Below, one piece after another: positions 28,247 to 37,263 of a stretch of 64,000 bases of DNA. Source of the DNA: JBBROS01 sp964246015 (GTDB lineage Bacteria; Pseudomonadota; Alphaproteobacteria; Acetobacterales; Acetobacteraceae); contig CAXTPG010000010.1 of NCBI GenBank assembly GCA_964246015.1, positions 1 through 64,000 of the forward strand, in the 5' to 3' direction. The position numbers and the translations under genes are program-made. The notes under the pieces are model-generated. The model saw only the letters and a list, made by a program, of their open reading frames with translations, was not told the DNA's origin and did not search any database. Positions within the stretch are counted from its first letter, which is position 1. Each line of letters opens with the position of its first letter.

Positions 28247-28918
28247 GTGACCGAAGCGGCGCCGTTGCTGGTCGAGCGGGGGAACCTGCAGGAGAAGGCG
28301 TATGCGGTGATCCGCCAGGCGTTGATGTCCGGGCGGTTCCAGCCGGGGCAGAAGCTGCTGTTAAGGCCGTTGGCGGCGGAGCTGGGGATTAGCATCACGC
28401 CGGTGCGGGAGGCGCTGTTGAAGCTGGTGTCCGACCAGGCGCTGGTGGCCGACAGCTCCCGCACCATGACCGTTCCCGTGATCGGGCTGCAGCGGTTCCT
28501 GGAGATCCGGGATCTGCGGATCGAGCTGGAGGGGCGGGCGGTGGAGGCGGCGATCCGGCATGCGCGGGCGGCGGACCTTGCGGGGCTTGCGCGGTTGCAG
28601 CGCAGCCTGATCGAGCACCGGCGGCAGGGGCGGTTCTTCGATGCGCTGGGGGCGAACGAGGCGTTCCATTTCGCGGTCTACCGGCTTGCCGACATGCCGG
28701 TGCTGTACCGGATCATCGAGGGGCTGTGGGTGCAGATCGGGCCGGTGCTGACCCGGCTGTACAACCAGGTGGATCGGGCGTCGGTGGAGATGCAGCACCC
28801 ACACGACGTCATGATCCTGGCGATGCGGAACAAGGATGCGGCCGCGGCGCGGGCGGCGTTGGCGAGCGACATCCTGTGGGCAAGCCGGCATCTGGAGGGG
28901 ACGTTGCTGGCGGGGTGA
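28247..28918 (+). CDS. GntR family regulator (FadR/FCD subfamily)
   Basis: The winged helix is at about residues 15-70 (QEKAYAVIRQALMSGRFQPGQKLLLRPLAAELGISITPVREALLKL) and the FCD effector domain follows, with the metal-site-like 'ANEAFHFAVYRLADMPVLYRII' and 'HDVMILAMRNKDAAAARAAL'. Start choice is uncertain: GTG 28247 gives MTEAAPLLVERGNLQEKAY and has GGAGGG just upstream, though very close; GTG 28211 is an alternative adding 12 residues. It probably controls the preceding SBP gene in response to an organic acid or its CoA derivative. Confidence 0.87.
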   Translation: MTEAAPLLVERGNLQEKAYAVIRQALMSGRFQPGQKLLLRPLAAELGISITPVREALLKLVSDQALVADSSRTMTVPVIGLQRFLEIRDLRIELEGRAVEAAIRHARAADLAGLARLQRSLIEHRRQGRFFDALGANEAFHFAVYRLADMPVLYRIIEGLWVQIGPVLTRLYNQVDRASVEMQHPHDVMILAMRNKDAAAARAALASDILWASRHLEGTLLAG

Positions 28919-28926
28919 CGCCGCGG

Positions 28927-28974
28927 GCCGCCGGGACCGGGGTCCTGCCTTGGCAGGGTCCGGCCCCGGCGGGC
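28927..28974. terminator. Long imperfect GC hairpin between convergent genes
   Basis: Two arms of about 22-23 bases (28927-28949 and 28952-28974), closing at CCTGCC-TT-GGCAGG, fold almost completely. It lies exactly between the GntR stop (28918) and the convergent clpP stop (28985), where a bidirectional terminator is expected. There is no U-tract on either strand. Confidence 0.5.
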
Positions 28975-28984
28975 GGGGGGCGGG

Positions 28985-29641
28985 TCAGAGCTCCTTGGCG
29001 GAGGTCACGACCCGGGCGCAGAGCCCGTAGGCGATGGCTTCGTCGGCGCTCATCCAATAGTTGCGGTCGGTGTCGTGGGTGACCTTTTCGATGGGCTGGC
29101 CGGTTTCACGGGCGATGAGGTCGTTGAGGCGGCCGCGCATCTTGATGATCTCGCGGGCCTCGATGTCGATGTCGGTGGCGGGGCCGCGAACGCCGCCCAT
29201 GGGCTGGTGCAGCAGGAAGCGGGTGTTGGGGAGGCAGACGCGGTTCTCCTTGCGCCCGGCGAGGAAGATGAGGGCGCCGGCGCTAGCGACCCAGCCGGTG
29301 CCGATGATCCGGACCGTGGCGGCGGCGTCGACGAAGCGGATCATGTCGTGGATGGTGTCGCCGCTTTCGACGTGTCCGCCGGGGGAGTTGATGTAGACGT
29401 CGATGGGACCGTCGCCTTCGCTGGCGAGGGCGAGCAGGCGGCCGGTGACGTCGCGGGCAACCTTGTCGTTGATGGCGCCGAAGATCAGGACCTTGCGCTG
29501 CTTGAGGAGGCGGGATTCCAGCTCGTTAATGGGGGAGTTGAGGGTGCGGTTGTCGCCGGGTTCGCGGGGTTCGGGACCCATGGGTTCCGGCACGTCGGGC
29601 TGGTCGGGGGCGTCGGGCTCGTCGTCATCCAGGCGGGGCAT
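28985..29641 (-). CDS. clpP: ClpP-like serine protease subunit (S14)
   Basis: From the ATG at 29641 (MPRLDDDEPDAPDQ, with GAAGGA upstream) the protein has 218 residues. An acidic, proline-rich N-terminal extension of about 30 residues precedes the ClpP fold (LLKQRKVLIFGAINDKVARDV, INSPGGHVESG). S120 in GWVASAGA and H145 in LLHQPMGG are the catalytic Ser and His. The third residue is odd: aligning DTDRNYWMSA with E. coli DTERDRFLSA puts Asn194 where the catalytic Asp171 should be. It may be a ClpP2- or ClpR-type subunit, or use another acid. No clpX or trigger factor gene is adjacent, so this is probably a secondary paralogue. Confidence 0.88.
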   Translation of the reverse strand: MPRLDDDEPDAPDQPDVPEPMGPEPREPGDNRTLNSPINELESRLLKQRKVLIFGAINDKVARDVTGRLLALASEGDGPIDVYINSPGGHVESGDTIHDMIRFVDAAATVRIIGTGWVASAGALIFLAGRKENRVCLPNTRFLLHQPMGGVRGPATDIDIEAREIIKMRGRLNDLIARETGQPIEKVTHDTDRNYWMSADEAIAYGLCARVVTSAKEL

Positions 29642-29772
29642 GGTCTGTCCTTCAGTCGGTGGCGCAGGGCAGCACATCGGGGCGCGGCGGGCAAACCCGG
29701 CAAGTGGCGGGGGTTGTCCGGCGCTGCTGCGAACGCCTGGGCCTCCACGGCACGACGCACCCACCCCCGGCC

Positions 29773-29791
29773 CCTCCCTGACCCAGGGAGG
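29773..29791. repeat. Dispersed hairpin CCTCCCTG/CAGGGAGG
   Basis: A perfect 8-bp stem (29773-29780 / 29784-29791, loop ACC) preceded by CACCCCCGG-type sequence lies in the 161-bp gap upstream of clpP. A decayed copy of the same type (CTGG-C-CCAGGGAGG) occurs near 39565-39580 upstream of fliE's neighbour fliQ. Confidence 0.55.
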
Positions 29792-29802
29792 CGGGAAGGG
29801 GG

Positions 29803-30018
29803 TCAGGCGTCTTCGAGGATGCGGGTTCTGGGTTGGAGTTTGGGGACCAGGCAGTCGGGGAGGGGTTTGGGCTTCGGGGTCGTGGGCTCGGGCGGCGGGG
29901 GGGACCAGCCGCCGCCGGCAGGGGGGCGGCGGAGGACGATGAGTTCGCGGATGGCGATGGCGAGGGGGGCGCCGAAGGTCAGGGCGCCGCTGAGCAGGAC
30001 GAAGGTTTCCTCGGTCAT
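29803..30018 (-). CDS. Small single-pass membrane protein, 71 aa, unknown
   Basis: The protein starts MTEETFVLLSGALTFGAPLAIAIRELIVLRR, one membrane helix at about residues 6-27 followed by an arginine anchor. It then has a Pro-rich soluble tail (PPPPEPTTPKPKPLPDCLVPKLQP) with one cysteine. It lies between clpP and the prolyl oligopeptidase gene on the same strand. The AGGAGC site just before the ATG and the sensible topology support it as real. Function unknown. Confidence 0.65.
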   Translation of the reverse strand: MTEETFVLLSGALTFGAPLAIAIRELIVLRRPPAGGGWSPPPPEPTTPKPKPLPDCLVPKLQPRTRILEDA

Positions 30019-30055
30019 CGGACGGCTCCTTTGCTGAAGATCGTGTCGACGGGTG

Positions 30056-32098
30056 TCATGCCTGCCATCCGATCGAGCGGCGGAGGAAGGCCATTCCGAG
30101 GGCGGCGAAGGCGGCGACCTCGGCGTTGTCCTTGCCGTAGCCGTGGCCGCCGGCGGCGGGTTCGTTGAGGAGGGCGTCGTAGCCCATGGCCTGGAGCTTT
30201 GCGGTCATCTTCCGGGCGTGGCCGGGGTGGACGCGGTCGTCGCGGCGGGTGGTGGCGATAAGGATGGGGGGGTAGGGGCGGCCCGGTTCGGCGGTGTGAT
30301 AGGCGGACATGGGTCCGAGGAAGGCCCAGTCCTCGGGTTTGTCGGGGTCGCCGTATTCGGCGATCCAGCTCGCGCCGGCCAGGAGGCGGCTGTAGCGGCG
30401 CATGTCGATAAGGGGGATGGTGCAGAAGAGGGCGCCGAAGCGTTCGGGGTAGCGGACGAGCATGTTGGCGATGAGGTGGCCGCCGTTGGAGCCGCCTTCG
30501 GCGGCGATGCGGTTGGGGGTCGTGACGCCGCGGGCAACGAGGTCGGCGGCCACGGCGGCGAAGTCGTCGTGGCTCGCGCGTTTGTTGGCGAGGCGCCCGG
30601 CCTCGTGCCAGCGCGTGCCGAATTCGCCGCCGCCGCGGATGTTGGCGATGACGGTGGTGCCGCCGCGCTCGAGCCAGAGCTTGCCGGTGGCGACGCGGTA
30701 GGTGGGCATGGAGGAGATGGCGAAGCCGCCGTAGCCGGTGAGGTGGACGGGGGCGTTGCCGGTGAGGGCCGGGGGGCCGGATTGGACGTAGGGGATGCGT
30801 TCGCCGTCGGAGGAGATGGCCTCGTGGCGGGTCACGGTGATGGCGGAGGCGTCGAAGGCGGGGGGAAGGCGTTTCAGGATGGCGGGGGTGGCGAGGGTGC
30901 CGGTGAGCAGGAGGGTTGGGGGGGTGATGGGGTCCTGGGTGACGGCGAGGAGGGTGCCGTCGGATTCCTCGTCCTCAGTGTCCAGGCACCAGGCGCTGAC
31001 GGTTCCGGTGTCGGGGAGACCGTGGAGGGGGGTTTGGGTCCATTCGCCGGGGCGGAGGGCGAGGTATCGGGGGCGCAGCTCGTCGAGGATGTTGAGGACG
31101 AGGTGGCCGGCGGCCCAGAAGAAGCCCTGGAGGGCGCGGCGTTCCGACGGATCGAACACTAGGTGGAAGTCGCGGTCGCCGGCGAGGAAGGGGTCGAGGG
31201 CGATGACGGCGAGGGCGTCGGCGGGGAAGTGGACGCCGTTGGCGGTCCAGGGGGTTCGGCCGCGGACGGCGAGCCATCCGCGGTCCCAGAGGATCCAGGC
31301 GTCGGAGGGCAGGTCGATGCGTTGCTTGGGGCCGGTGCGGTCGCCGATGTGGATGGTTGTGTCGTAGAAGCCGGTCTTTTCGAGGAAGATGAGGCGGCCG
31401 GTGGCGCGGTCGATGTCGCCCCAGGCGCTCATGTTGGTGGGGACGGTGCGGAAGAGGGGTGGCTCGGCGTCCCATCGGGAGCCGCGGTTCCAGAGGCGGA
31501 CGGTGGCGGGGTAGCCGGAGGTGGAGGGGTCGGCGAGGGCGGTGGAGAGCAGGAGGGTGTCCTGGTCGATCCAGGCGGCGCCGCCTTTCGCTTCCGGGAG
31601 CGTGAAGCCGCCGGGGACGAAGGCGCGGGTTTCGAGATCGAACTCGCGGAGGACGACGGCGTCGCTGCCGCCGCGGGAGAGGCGGAGGAGGGCGCGCGTG
31701 TGGGCGGGGGGGAAGGTGGAGGCGCCGTGCCAGACCCAGTCCTGGTCCTCGGCGGTGGCGAGGGCGTCGAGGTCGAGGAGGATGTCCCAGTCGGGGGTGG
31801 AGGTTTCGTAGGAGGCGAGGGTGGTGCGGCGCCAGACGCCTTTGGGGTGTTGGGCGTCGCGCCAGAAGTTGTAGATGAGGCCGCCGCGGCGGGTGGGGAT
31901 GGGGAGGTTGTCGGGGCGGTCGAGGAGGGCGCGGAGGTTGTCGCGGTCGGCCTCGAAGCTGGCGTCGGCGAGGCGGGCGAGGGTCTTTGCCGTCTGGGCG
32001 TCGGCCCAGGCGGTGGCTTCGGGGCCTTCTATGTCCTCGAGCCAGAGGTGGGGGTCCTGGTCGGGGGCGGCGAGGGTGGGGTGGGCGGCGTTGAGCAT
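30056..32098 (-). CDS. Prolyl oligopeptidase family serine peptidase (S9A)
   Basis: The start at 32098 gives MLNAAHPTLAAPDQDPHLWLEDIEGPEATAWADAQ, the classic opening of S9A proteins. An N-terminal beta-propeller (about 70-410) leads to the alpha/beta hydrolase domain, with the nucleophile S537 in EGGSNGGHL, an aspartate in TTRRDDRVHPGHARK and a histidine in AAGGHGYGKDN. Length 680 residues is normal. No signal peptide, so it is cytoplasmic and should cleave short peptides after proline or similar residues. It stands alone. Confidence 0.93.
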   Translation of the reverse strand: MLNAAHPTLAAPDQDPHLWLEDIEGPEATAWADAQTAKTLARLADASFEADRDNLRALLDRPDNLPIPTRRGGLIYNFWRDAQHPKGVWRRTTLASYETSTPDWDILLDLDALATAEDQDWVWHGASTFPPAHTRALLRLSRGGSDAVVLREFDLETRAFVPGGFTLPEAKGGAAWIDQDTLLLSTALADPSTSGYPATVRLWNRGSRWDAEPPLFRTVPTNMSAWGDIDRATGRLIFLEKTGFYDTTIHIGDRTGPKQRIDLPSDAWILWDRGWLAVRGRTPWTANGVHFPADALAVIALDPFLAGDRDFHLVFDPSERRALQGFFWAAGHLVLNILDELRPRYLALRPGEWTQTPLHGLPDTGTVSAWCLDTEDEESDGTLLAVTQDPITPPTLLLTGTLATPAILKRLPPAFDASAITVTRHEAISSDGERIPYVQSGPPALTGNAPVHLTGYGGFAISSMPTYRVATGKLWLERGGTTVIANIRGGGEFGTRWHEAGRLANKRASHDDFAAVAADLVARGVTTPNRIAAEGGSNGGHLIANMLVRYPERFGALFCTIPLIDMRRYSRLLAGASWIAEYGDPDKPEDWAFLGPMSAYHTAEPGRPYPPILIATTRRDDRVHPGHARKMTAKLQAMGYDALLNEPAAGGHGYGKDNAEVAAFAALGMAFLRRSIGWQA

Positions 32099-32225
32099 GG
32101 GGGCAGGGTAGTGCAGGTTCGGGCGGCTCAATAGTGGATGAACCAGCCTTTCGGCGCGATCTGCCGGATGCGGTCGACCTCGTCGCGGCTGGTGCGGAAC
32201 TACCCGACGTCGTTGCAAGACTGCC

Positions 32226-33800
32226 CTACTCCCTGGACACCATCTCGGCCACGGTGCGGTCGCTGCTGAGGGGTTTGACGAGCAGGCCGCGCCGGGCCGC
32301 CCAGATGTTCTGGTAGTGGAACAGGGGCATGATGCCGACGTCCTGATCGACCTGGCGGGCGGCGCGCTGGAGGATGGTTTCGCGTTCCCGGTCGTCGAAG
32401 GCGCTGGTGGCTTCGTCGAGCGCGCGGTCGACGTCCTGGTTGCTGTAGTGGCCCCAGTTGGAGACGCCTTGGCCCTTCGCCGCGTCCTGGGTGGCGAGGA
32501 TGTTGAGCAGGCCGTAGCTGCTTTCGCCGGTGCCGTTGCCCCAGGCGATCATGGTCATCGCGAACTCGCCCTTGTTGACCCGGCTTTGATAGATCGTCCA
32601 GGTCAGCGTCTCGATCGTCGTGCGGACGCCGATGCGGCTCCACATCTGGGCCACAGCCTGGGCGGTTTCGCTGCCGGCGACGTAGCGGTCGGCGGGAACG
32701 TGGATGACGAGGTTGAAGCCCTGTGGGTAGCCGGCTTCGGCGAGGAGTTTCTTCGCGGCGTCGGGGTCGAAGGGCTGGGGGCCGATCCTGGGTTCGTAGC
32801 CGAAGGTGCCTTCGGGCATCCATTGGTTGGCGACGTTGGCCGTGCCCTGCATCAGGCGATCGACGAGGCCCTGGCGGTTGATGGCCATGTTGAGGGCGCG
32901 GCGGACGCGGACGTCGTGGATGGGGTTCTTGTCGAGGGGCTTGCCGTCGGGGGCGGTGACGTAGCGGTTGGGGCCGGGCGGGGTGAAGCCGGGCTGCATG
33001 ACGAGGACGCGGAGGCCTGGGTAGGCGAAGACGCGGACGGCGCTGCTTTCCTTGAGCTTGGCGACGTCGGCCACCGAAACCTTGTCGATGACGTCGACGT
33101 CGCCGGCCAGGAGGGCGGCGGTGCGGGCGGCGGGGTTGCTGACGTAGCGGTAATCGACGGTGGGCCAGATGGATTTGCGGCCCCAGTACTCGTCGTTGCG
33201 GCGCATCCGGACGTTGGCGCCGGGGGTGTAGGCGACGAAGCGGAAGGGGCCGGTGCCGATGACGGCGCGGCCGGCGTTGAAGTCCTCGTTGGTGGCTTTT
33301 TCGGCTGCGTGGCGGCTGACGATGTGGATGGAGGCGAGGTTGAGGGGGAGGTTGGGGGTGGGTTCGCGGGTGGTGATGCGGAGGCTGTGAGGGCTGGTGG
33401 CCTCGACCTTGGAGATGGTGCGGAGGTAGCTGGCGAAGCTTGCGACGCTGCCGGGGACGTTGGGGGCGCGGGCGTAGCTGAAGACGACGTCGTCGGCGGT
33501 GAAGTCGGCGCCGTCGTGCCATTTGACGCCCTGCCGCAGCTCGAACTCCCAGGTGAGGGGGCTGGTCGCGCGCCAGCTTGTGGCGAGGCCGGGCTGGAGG
33601 GCGTTGTCGTTGTTGTTGATGAGGAGGTCGAAGAAGAAGAGATCGACCGAGCGGTCCCCGGCGTTGTTGTTGAGCTGAGGGTCGAGGGAGGAGACCGGGT
33701 CGGCGAAGGCGATGCGGAGGGGGTCCTGCGCACGGGCGGCGGCGGGGAGAAGCAGCGCTGCCAGCAGCGCTGCACGAAGGAGTTGGGACATTCGTGTCAT
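32226..33800 (-). CDS. ABC transporter substrate-binding protein, peptide type (family 5)
   Basis: The 524-residue protein opens with signal peptide MTRMSQLLRAALLAALLLPA ending ARAQ. It has SBP_bac_5 blocks 'VSSLDPQLNNNAGDRSVDLFFFDLL', 'WEFELRQGVKWHDGADFTADDVVFSYARA', 'IGTGPFRFVAYTPGANVRMRRN' and 'DVRVRRALNMAINRQGLVDRLM'. The ATG at 33800 has AGGA 8 bases upstream; ATG 33791 is an alternative. No transporter genes are adjacent. It is divergent from a sensor kinase with a 110-bp gap, which may mean ligand-linked control. Ligand unknown. Confidence 0.92.
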   Translation of the reverse strand: MTRMSQLLRAALLAALLLPAAARAQDPLRIAFADPVSSLDPQLNNNAGDRSVDLFFFDLLINNNDNALQPGLATSWRATSPLTWEFELRQGVKWHDGADFTADDVVFSYARAPNVPGSVASFASYLRTISKVEATSPHSLRITTREPTPNLPLNLASIHIVSRHAAEKATNEDFNAGRAVIGTGPFRFVAYTPGANVRMRRNDEYWGRKSIWPTVDYRYVSNPAARTAALLAGDVDVIDKVSVADVAKLKESSAVRVFAYPGLRVLVMQPGFTPPGPNRYVTAPDGKPLDKNPIHDVRVRRALNMAINRQGLVDRLMQGTANVANQWMPEGTFGYEPRIGPQPFDPDAAKKLLAEAGYPQGFNLVIHVPADRYVAGSETAQAVAQMWSRIGVRTTIETLTWTIYQSRVNKGEFAMTMIAWGNGTGESSYGLLNILATQDAAKGQGVSNWGHYSNQDVDRALDEATSAFDDRERETILQRAARQVDQDVGIMPLFHYQNIWAARRGLLVKPLSSDRTVAEMVSRE

Positions 33801-33910
33801 CCGTGTTGTCCTGTGTTCGCCATCGGTGCATAGGCGAGGGCCGTGGGCAAGGCTGGGGGCAAGGCGCGAGCGGTGATGGCAGCAAACGTCCGGGACATTG
33901 CGGGCCGTCG

Positions 33911-35623
33911 GTGACGTCGTCGGTCCGCCTGCACCAGCTTCTGCTCGCCGCTGCGGTCGTTGTGCCGCTGCTGCTGTTCGGCGCGGCCGCGTGGCAGAAT
34001 CACGAGGACGTGCTGCGCGAAGGGCGGGACGCGATCCAGCGCACGGCGGCGGTGATGCAGGAGCACGCGCGGAAGGTGTTCGAGACGGCGGAGCTTGCCA
34101 TCGGGCAGGTGGACGAGCGGATCGACGATCTGGAATGGCCGAAGATCGGCGCGCCGGCGACCAGCGAGTTCCTGCGGCGGCTGAAGGCGCCGATGGACCA
34201 GCTTGTGTCCATCTGGGTCGCCGATGCGGATGGGGTGGTGCGGGCGGGCAGCCAGTCCTGGGCGCCCGGCAGCGGGATCGCGGCGCGGGATTTCTTCCAG
34301 GCGCAGCGGGCTGCGGACCAGGGGACGTATATCGGGACGGCGTTCAGGGGCGCTGCGACGTCGATGGCGTCGTTCGCGATCATCCGGCGGCGGACCCGGC
34401 CGGGGGCTGAGTTCGACGGGACCATCCATGTTGCGGCCAGCCCGGATTACTTCAGCCGGTTCTATGCCGAGGCTGCGCCGCCGTTCGACCATGTCGGGTT
34501 GCTGATGCGGGCGGACGGCGCGGTGCTGGCGCGTGAGCCGGCCAACCCGGCGGCGCCTTCGATGATCGCTGCGGACTCGCCGTTGATGCGGCGGCTTGCC
34601 GATCCGGCGAGCCGCGACGGGGTGCTGTTCGACGTCGCGACGAGCGGGATCGGGCAGGAGTATGCGATCCGCAAGGTGGGGGCTTATCCGCTGTATGTCG
34701 TGTTCTCGGTCGCGCAGCCGGTGCTGCTGGGGCGGTGGTATCGGAACCTGCGGGTGTATGGCGCCGTGGCGGGCGGGGCGGCGCTGACGTTGCTGGTCGT
34801 GTCATGGCTGTCGTTGCGGCGGGCGCAGGCGGAGCAGGCGGCGCTGGCGCGGCTGCGGGCGGAGATCGGGCAGCGGCAGGCGGCGGAGCAGCAGTTGCGG
34901 CACGCGCAGCGGATGGACGCGGTGGGACAGTTGACGGGGGGGGTCGCGCACGATTTCAACAACCTGCTGACGGCGATCCTGGGGAACCTCGAGCTGATCC
35001 AGCGGGCGGCGACGCTGCCGGACGGGCAGGAGAAGATCAAGCGGCTGGCGATGACGGCGATGAAGGCGGTGCAGCGGGGCAGCACGCTGACGAAGAGCCT
35101 GCTGGCGTTTTCCCGCAAGCAGCCGTTGCAGCCCCGGGCGATCGACGCGAATGGGCAGTTGCAGGATTTCCTGGAGCTGGTGCGACAGGCGGTGGGGGTC
35201 GGGATCACGGTGGAGTTCGATCCGGCGCCGGGATTGCCGCTGTGCGTGGCCGACCCGGCGGAACTCGAGGCGGCGGTGCTGAACCTGGCCATCAACGCGC
35301 GGGACGCGATGCCGGATGGGGGAACGCTGCGGATCGCGACCGCTGCCGCGCGGTTGACGGCGGAGGATTTGGCCGGGAATGCGGAGGCGAAACCGGGACG
35401 GTTCGTGGCGGTGGCGGTGAGGGACACGGGGAGCGGGATGTCGGCGGACGTTGCGGCAAAGGCGTTCGAGCCGTTCTTCACGACGAAGCCGATCGGGCAA
35501 GGGACCGGGTTGGGGTTGAGCCAGGTGTTCGGGTTCGCCCGGCAGTTGGGGGGGCATGTGACGATCGAGAGCGGGCCGGGTCAGGGGACGGGGATCACGC
35601 TGTTCCTTCCGGTGGTGCGGTGA
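33911..35623 (+). CDS. Membrane sensor histidine kinase
   Basis: From the GTG at 33911 the protein has about 570 residues. A membrane helix (about 7-27, LLLAAAVVVPLLLFGAAAW) is followed by a periplasmic sensor region of about 250 residues of the Cache type and a second helix (about 285-305, VAGGAALTLLVVSWL). A coiled coil (AEQAALARLRAEIGQRQAAE) leads to the phospho-acceptor H347 in VAHDFNNLL. The ATPase has N-box NLAINARDAMPDGG, DTGSGM, FEPFFTTK and GQGTGLGL. There is no receiver domain and no response-regulator gene beside it. The HDFNNLL type usually pairs with a separate receiver. An ATG at 33794 would extend it without family sequence. Confidence 0.9.
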   Translation: MTSSVRLHQLLLAAAVVVPLLLFGAAAWQNHEDVLREGRDAIQRTAAVMQEHARKVFETAELAIGQVDERIDDLEWPKIGAPATSEFLRRLKAPMDQLVSIWVADADGVVRAGSQSWAPGSGIAARDFFQAQRAADQGTYIGTAFRGAATSMASFAIIRRRTRPGAEFDGTIHVAASPDYFSRFYAEAAPPFDHVGLLMRADGAVLAREPANPAAPSMIAADSPLMRRLADPASRDGVLFDVATSGIGQEYAIRKVGAYPLYVVFSVAQPVLLGRWYRNLRVYGAVAGGAALTLLVVSWLSLRRAQAEQAALARLRAEIGQRQAAEQQLRHAQRMDAVGQLTGGVAHDFNNLLTAILGNLELIQRAATLPDGQEKIKRLAMTAMKAVQRGSTLTKSLLAFSRKQPLQPRAIDANGQLQDFLELVRQAVGVGITVEFDPAPGLPLCVADPAELEAAVLNLAINARDAMPDGGTLRIATAAARLTAEDLAGNAEAKPGRFVAVAVRDTGSGMSADVAAKAFEPFFTTKPIGQGTGLGLSQVFGFARQLGGHVTIESGPGQGTGITLFLPVVR

Positions 35624-35639
35624 GCGGGGGTGGTGGCTA

Positions 35640-36053
35640 TCAGCGGCGGTAGGGCAGCGGGAGGAGGGTTGCGACGGGGGTTTTGCGGAGGCCTTGGGGG
35701 GTTTCGATGATGACGAGTGCGGCCGGGTCGTAGTCGACGAGGTTCTCGCGGCAGGCGCCGCAGGGGGGGACGACGGCGATGTCGCGGATGGTTTCGTCGG
35801 GTTTCGGGTGGCGGACGGCGACGGCGCATTCGATGGTGCCGTCGCCGTCCATGATGGCGCGGCCGAGGGCGATCGCTTCGGCGCAGATGGACAGGCGTCC
35901 GACGGTGGCGCCCATGTGGATGCCGGTCCAGATGCGCCCGTCGCGGCCGCGGAGGGCGGCCGCGACGGTGTGCCAGAAGGGGCGGTAGTGCTTCAGGAGT
36001 ACCGCCCTGGCGGCATCGACCAGGGCGGTGTCTTCGGGAAGGAGAGGCGTCAA
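35640..36053 (-). CDS. Cytidine/blasticidin deaminase-like protein
   Basis: The likely start is TTG 36053, which overlaps the recA stop codon (TTG/TGA sharing two bases), giving 137 residues (LTPLLPEDTALVDAARAVLL). The zinc site of the CDA superfamily is intact: SICAEAIALG (Cys-Ala-Glu) and VVPPCGACRENL (PCxxC). It hydrolyses an amino group, presumably from a cytidine-like substrate. Length and motif order match cytidine deaminase and blasticidin-S deaminase; I cannot separate these. It is probably co-transcribed after recA. Confidence 0.82.
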   Translation of the reverse strand: MTPLLPEDTALVDAARAVLLKHYRPFWHTVAAALRGRDGRIWTGIHMGATVGRLSICAEAIALGRAIMDGDGTIECAVAVRHPKPDETIRDIAVVPPCGACRENLVDYDPAALVIIETPQGLRKTPVATLLPLPYRR

Positions 36054-37090
36054 TCGGCGGCGTCGGCGTCGTCGTCGTCGCCGGGGGGGGCGAGCATGGT
36101 GTTGGCGACGACGCCGGAGGAGTCGCGGACGAGCTTCTCGATCTTGTTCGCCATCTCGGGGTGGTCGCGCATGAACTGCTTGGCGTTCTCGCGGCCCTGG
36201 CCGATCCGGGTGCTGTCGTGGCTGAACCAGGCGCCGGACTTCTCGACGACGTTGGCCTTGACGCCGAGGTCGATGAGTTCGCCGACCTTGCTGATGCCTT
36301 CGCCATACATGATGTCGAACTCGACCTGGCGGAACGGGGGGGCGAGCTTGTTCTTGACGACCTTCACGCGGGTCTGATTGCCGACGACGTCCTCCCGCTC
36401 CTTGATGGCGCCGATACGGCGGATCTCGAGGCGGATGGAGGCGTAGAACTTCAGCGCGTTGCCGCCGGTGGTGGTTTCGGGGTTGCCGAACATGACGCCG
36501 ATCTTGAGGCGGATCTGGTTGAGGAAGATCAGCATCGTGCGGGACTTGGAGACGCTGCCGGTGAGCTTGCGGAGCGCCTGGCTCATGAGGCGGGCATGGA
36601 GGCCGACGTGGCTGTCGCCCATCTCGCCTTCGAGCTCGGCGCGGGGGACGAGTGCGGCGACGCTGTCGATGACGAGGACGTCGACGGCGCCGGAGCGGAC
36701 GAGGGTGTCGCAGATCTCCAGCGCCTGCTCGCCGCCGTCGGGCTGGCTGAGCAGGAGGTTGTCGACGTCGACGCCGAGCTTGCGGGCGTAGATGGGATCG
36801 AGCGCGTGCTCGGCATCGATGAAGGCGCAGGTGCCGCCGCGCTTCTGCGCCTCGGCGATGGCATGGAGGGCGAGGGTGGTCTTGCCGGAGCTTTCGGGCC
36901 CGTAGATTTCGATGATGCGGCCGCGCGGGAGGCCGCCGATGCCGAGGGCGAGGTCGAGCCCGAGGGAGCCGGAGGGGATGACCTCGATCCCCTGATCGCC
37001 GGCCTTTGCCCCCATGCGCATGATGGAGCCCTTGCCAAAGGCACGCTCGATCTGCGTGAGTGCGGCGTCGAGCGCCTTGTTCTTCTCCAT
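36050..37090 (-). CDS. recA: Recombinase A
   Basis: The ATG at 37090 gives MEKNKALDAALTQIERAFGKGSIMRMG, the standard RecA start, with AGGA about 8 bases upstream. Walker A is GPESSGKTT, Walker B is VDVLVIDSVAALVPRAE, and L2 lies in FLNQIRLKIGVMFGNPETTTGGNALKFYAS. Length is 346 residues, with the usual acidic tail (DDDDADAAD). It drives strand exchange and LexA self-cleavage. An upstream LexA box and promoter are visible at 37235-37278, with a leader of about 140 bases. It lies directly downstream of flhB but has its own promoter. Confidence 0.98.
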   Translation of the reverse strand: MEKNKALDAALTQIERAFGKGSIMRMGAKAGDQGIEVIPSGSLGLDLALGIGGLPRGRIIEIYGPESSGKTTLALHAIAEAQKRGGTCAFIDAEHALDPIYARKLGVDVDNLLLSQPDGGEQALEICDTLVRSGAVDVLVIDSVAALVPRAELEGEMGDSHVGLHARLMSQALRKLTGSVSKSRTMLIFLNQIRLKIGVMFGNPETTTGGNALKFYASIRLEIRRIGAIKEREDVVGNQTRVKVVKNKLAPPFRQVEFDIMYGEGISKVGELIDLGVKANVVEKSGAWFSHDSTRIGQGRENAKQFMRDHPEMANKIEKLVRDSSGVVANTMLAPPGDDDDADAAD

Positions 37091-37234
37091 GTCTGATCCT
37101 TGCTCCCCGGCGTCGTTCCCCCGCCGCCGTTGTGTGCCATCGTATCCGGCGGACGTCATGCTGACCACGGCCATATTGCCCTCGTTGCATTTGGCCGCCG
37201 GGTTGTCCGGGTTCGGCCCGTTAAGGATGCAGAC

Positions 37235-37263
37235 ACCATATGTTCCGGGTTATCCACATGCAA
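37235..37263 (-). promoter_or_regulatory. Probable recA promoter
   Basis: On the minus strand TTGCAT (37258-37263) and TATGGT (37235-37240) are separated by exactly 17 bases. The -35 element abuts the LexA box at 37264-37278, which fits SOS repression of recA. Confidence 0.55.

Noticed and set aside
32131..32202. Minus-strand fragment reading FRTSRDEVDRIRQIAPKGWFIHY after the peptide SBP
   Set aside because: It looks like a protein end, but a TAG directly precedes it and there is no start; at most a remnant, too short to call a pseudogene.
36050..37190. Single long minus-strand frame joining the deaminase-like gene to sequence across recA
   Set aside because: Only the last 137 codons have deaminase motifs; the rest is a shadow of recA in another frame.
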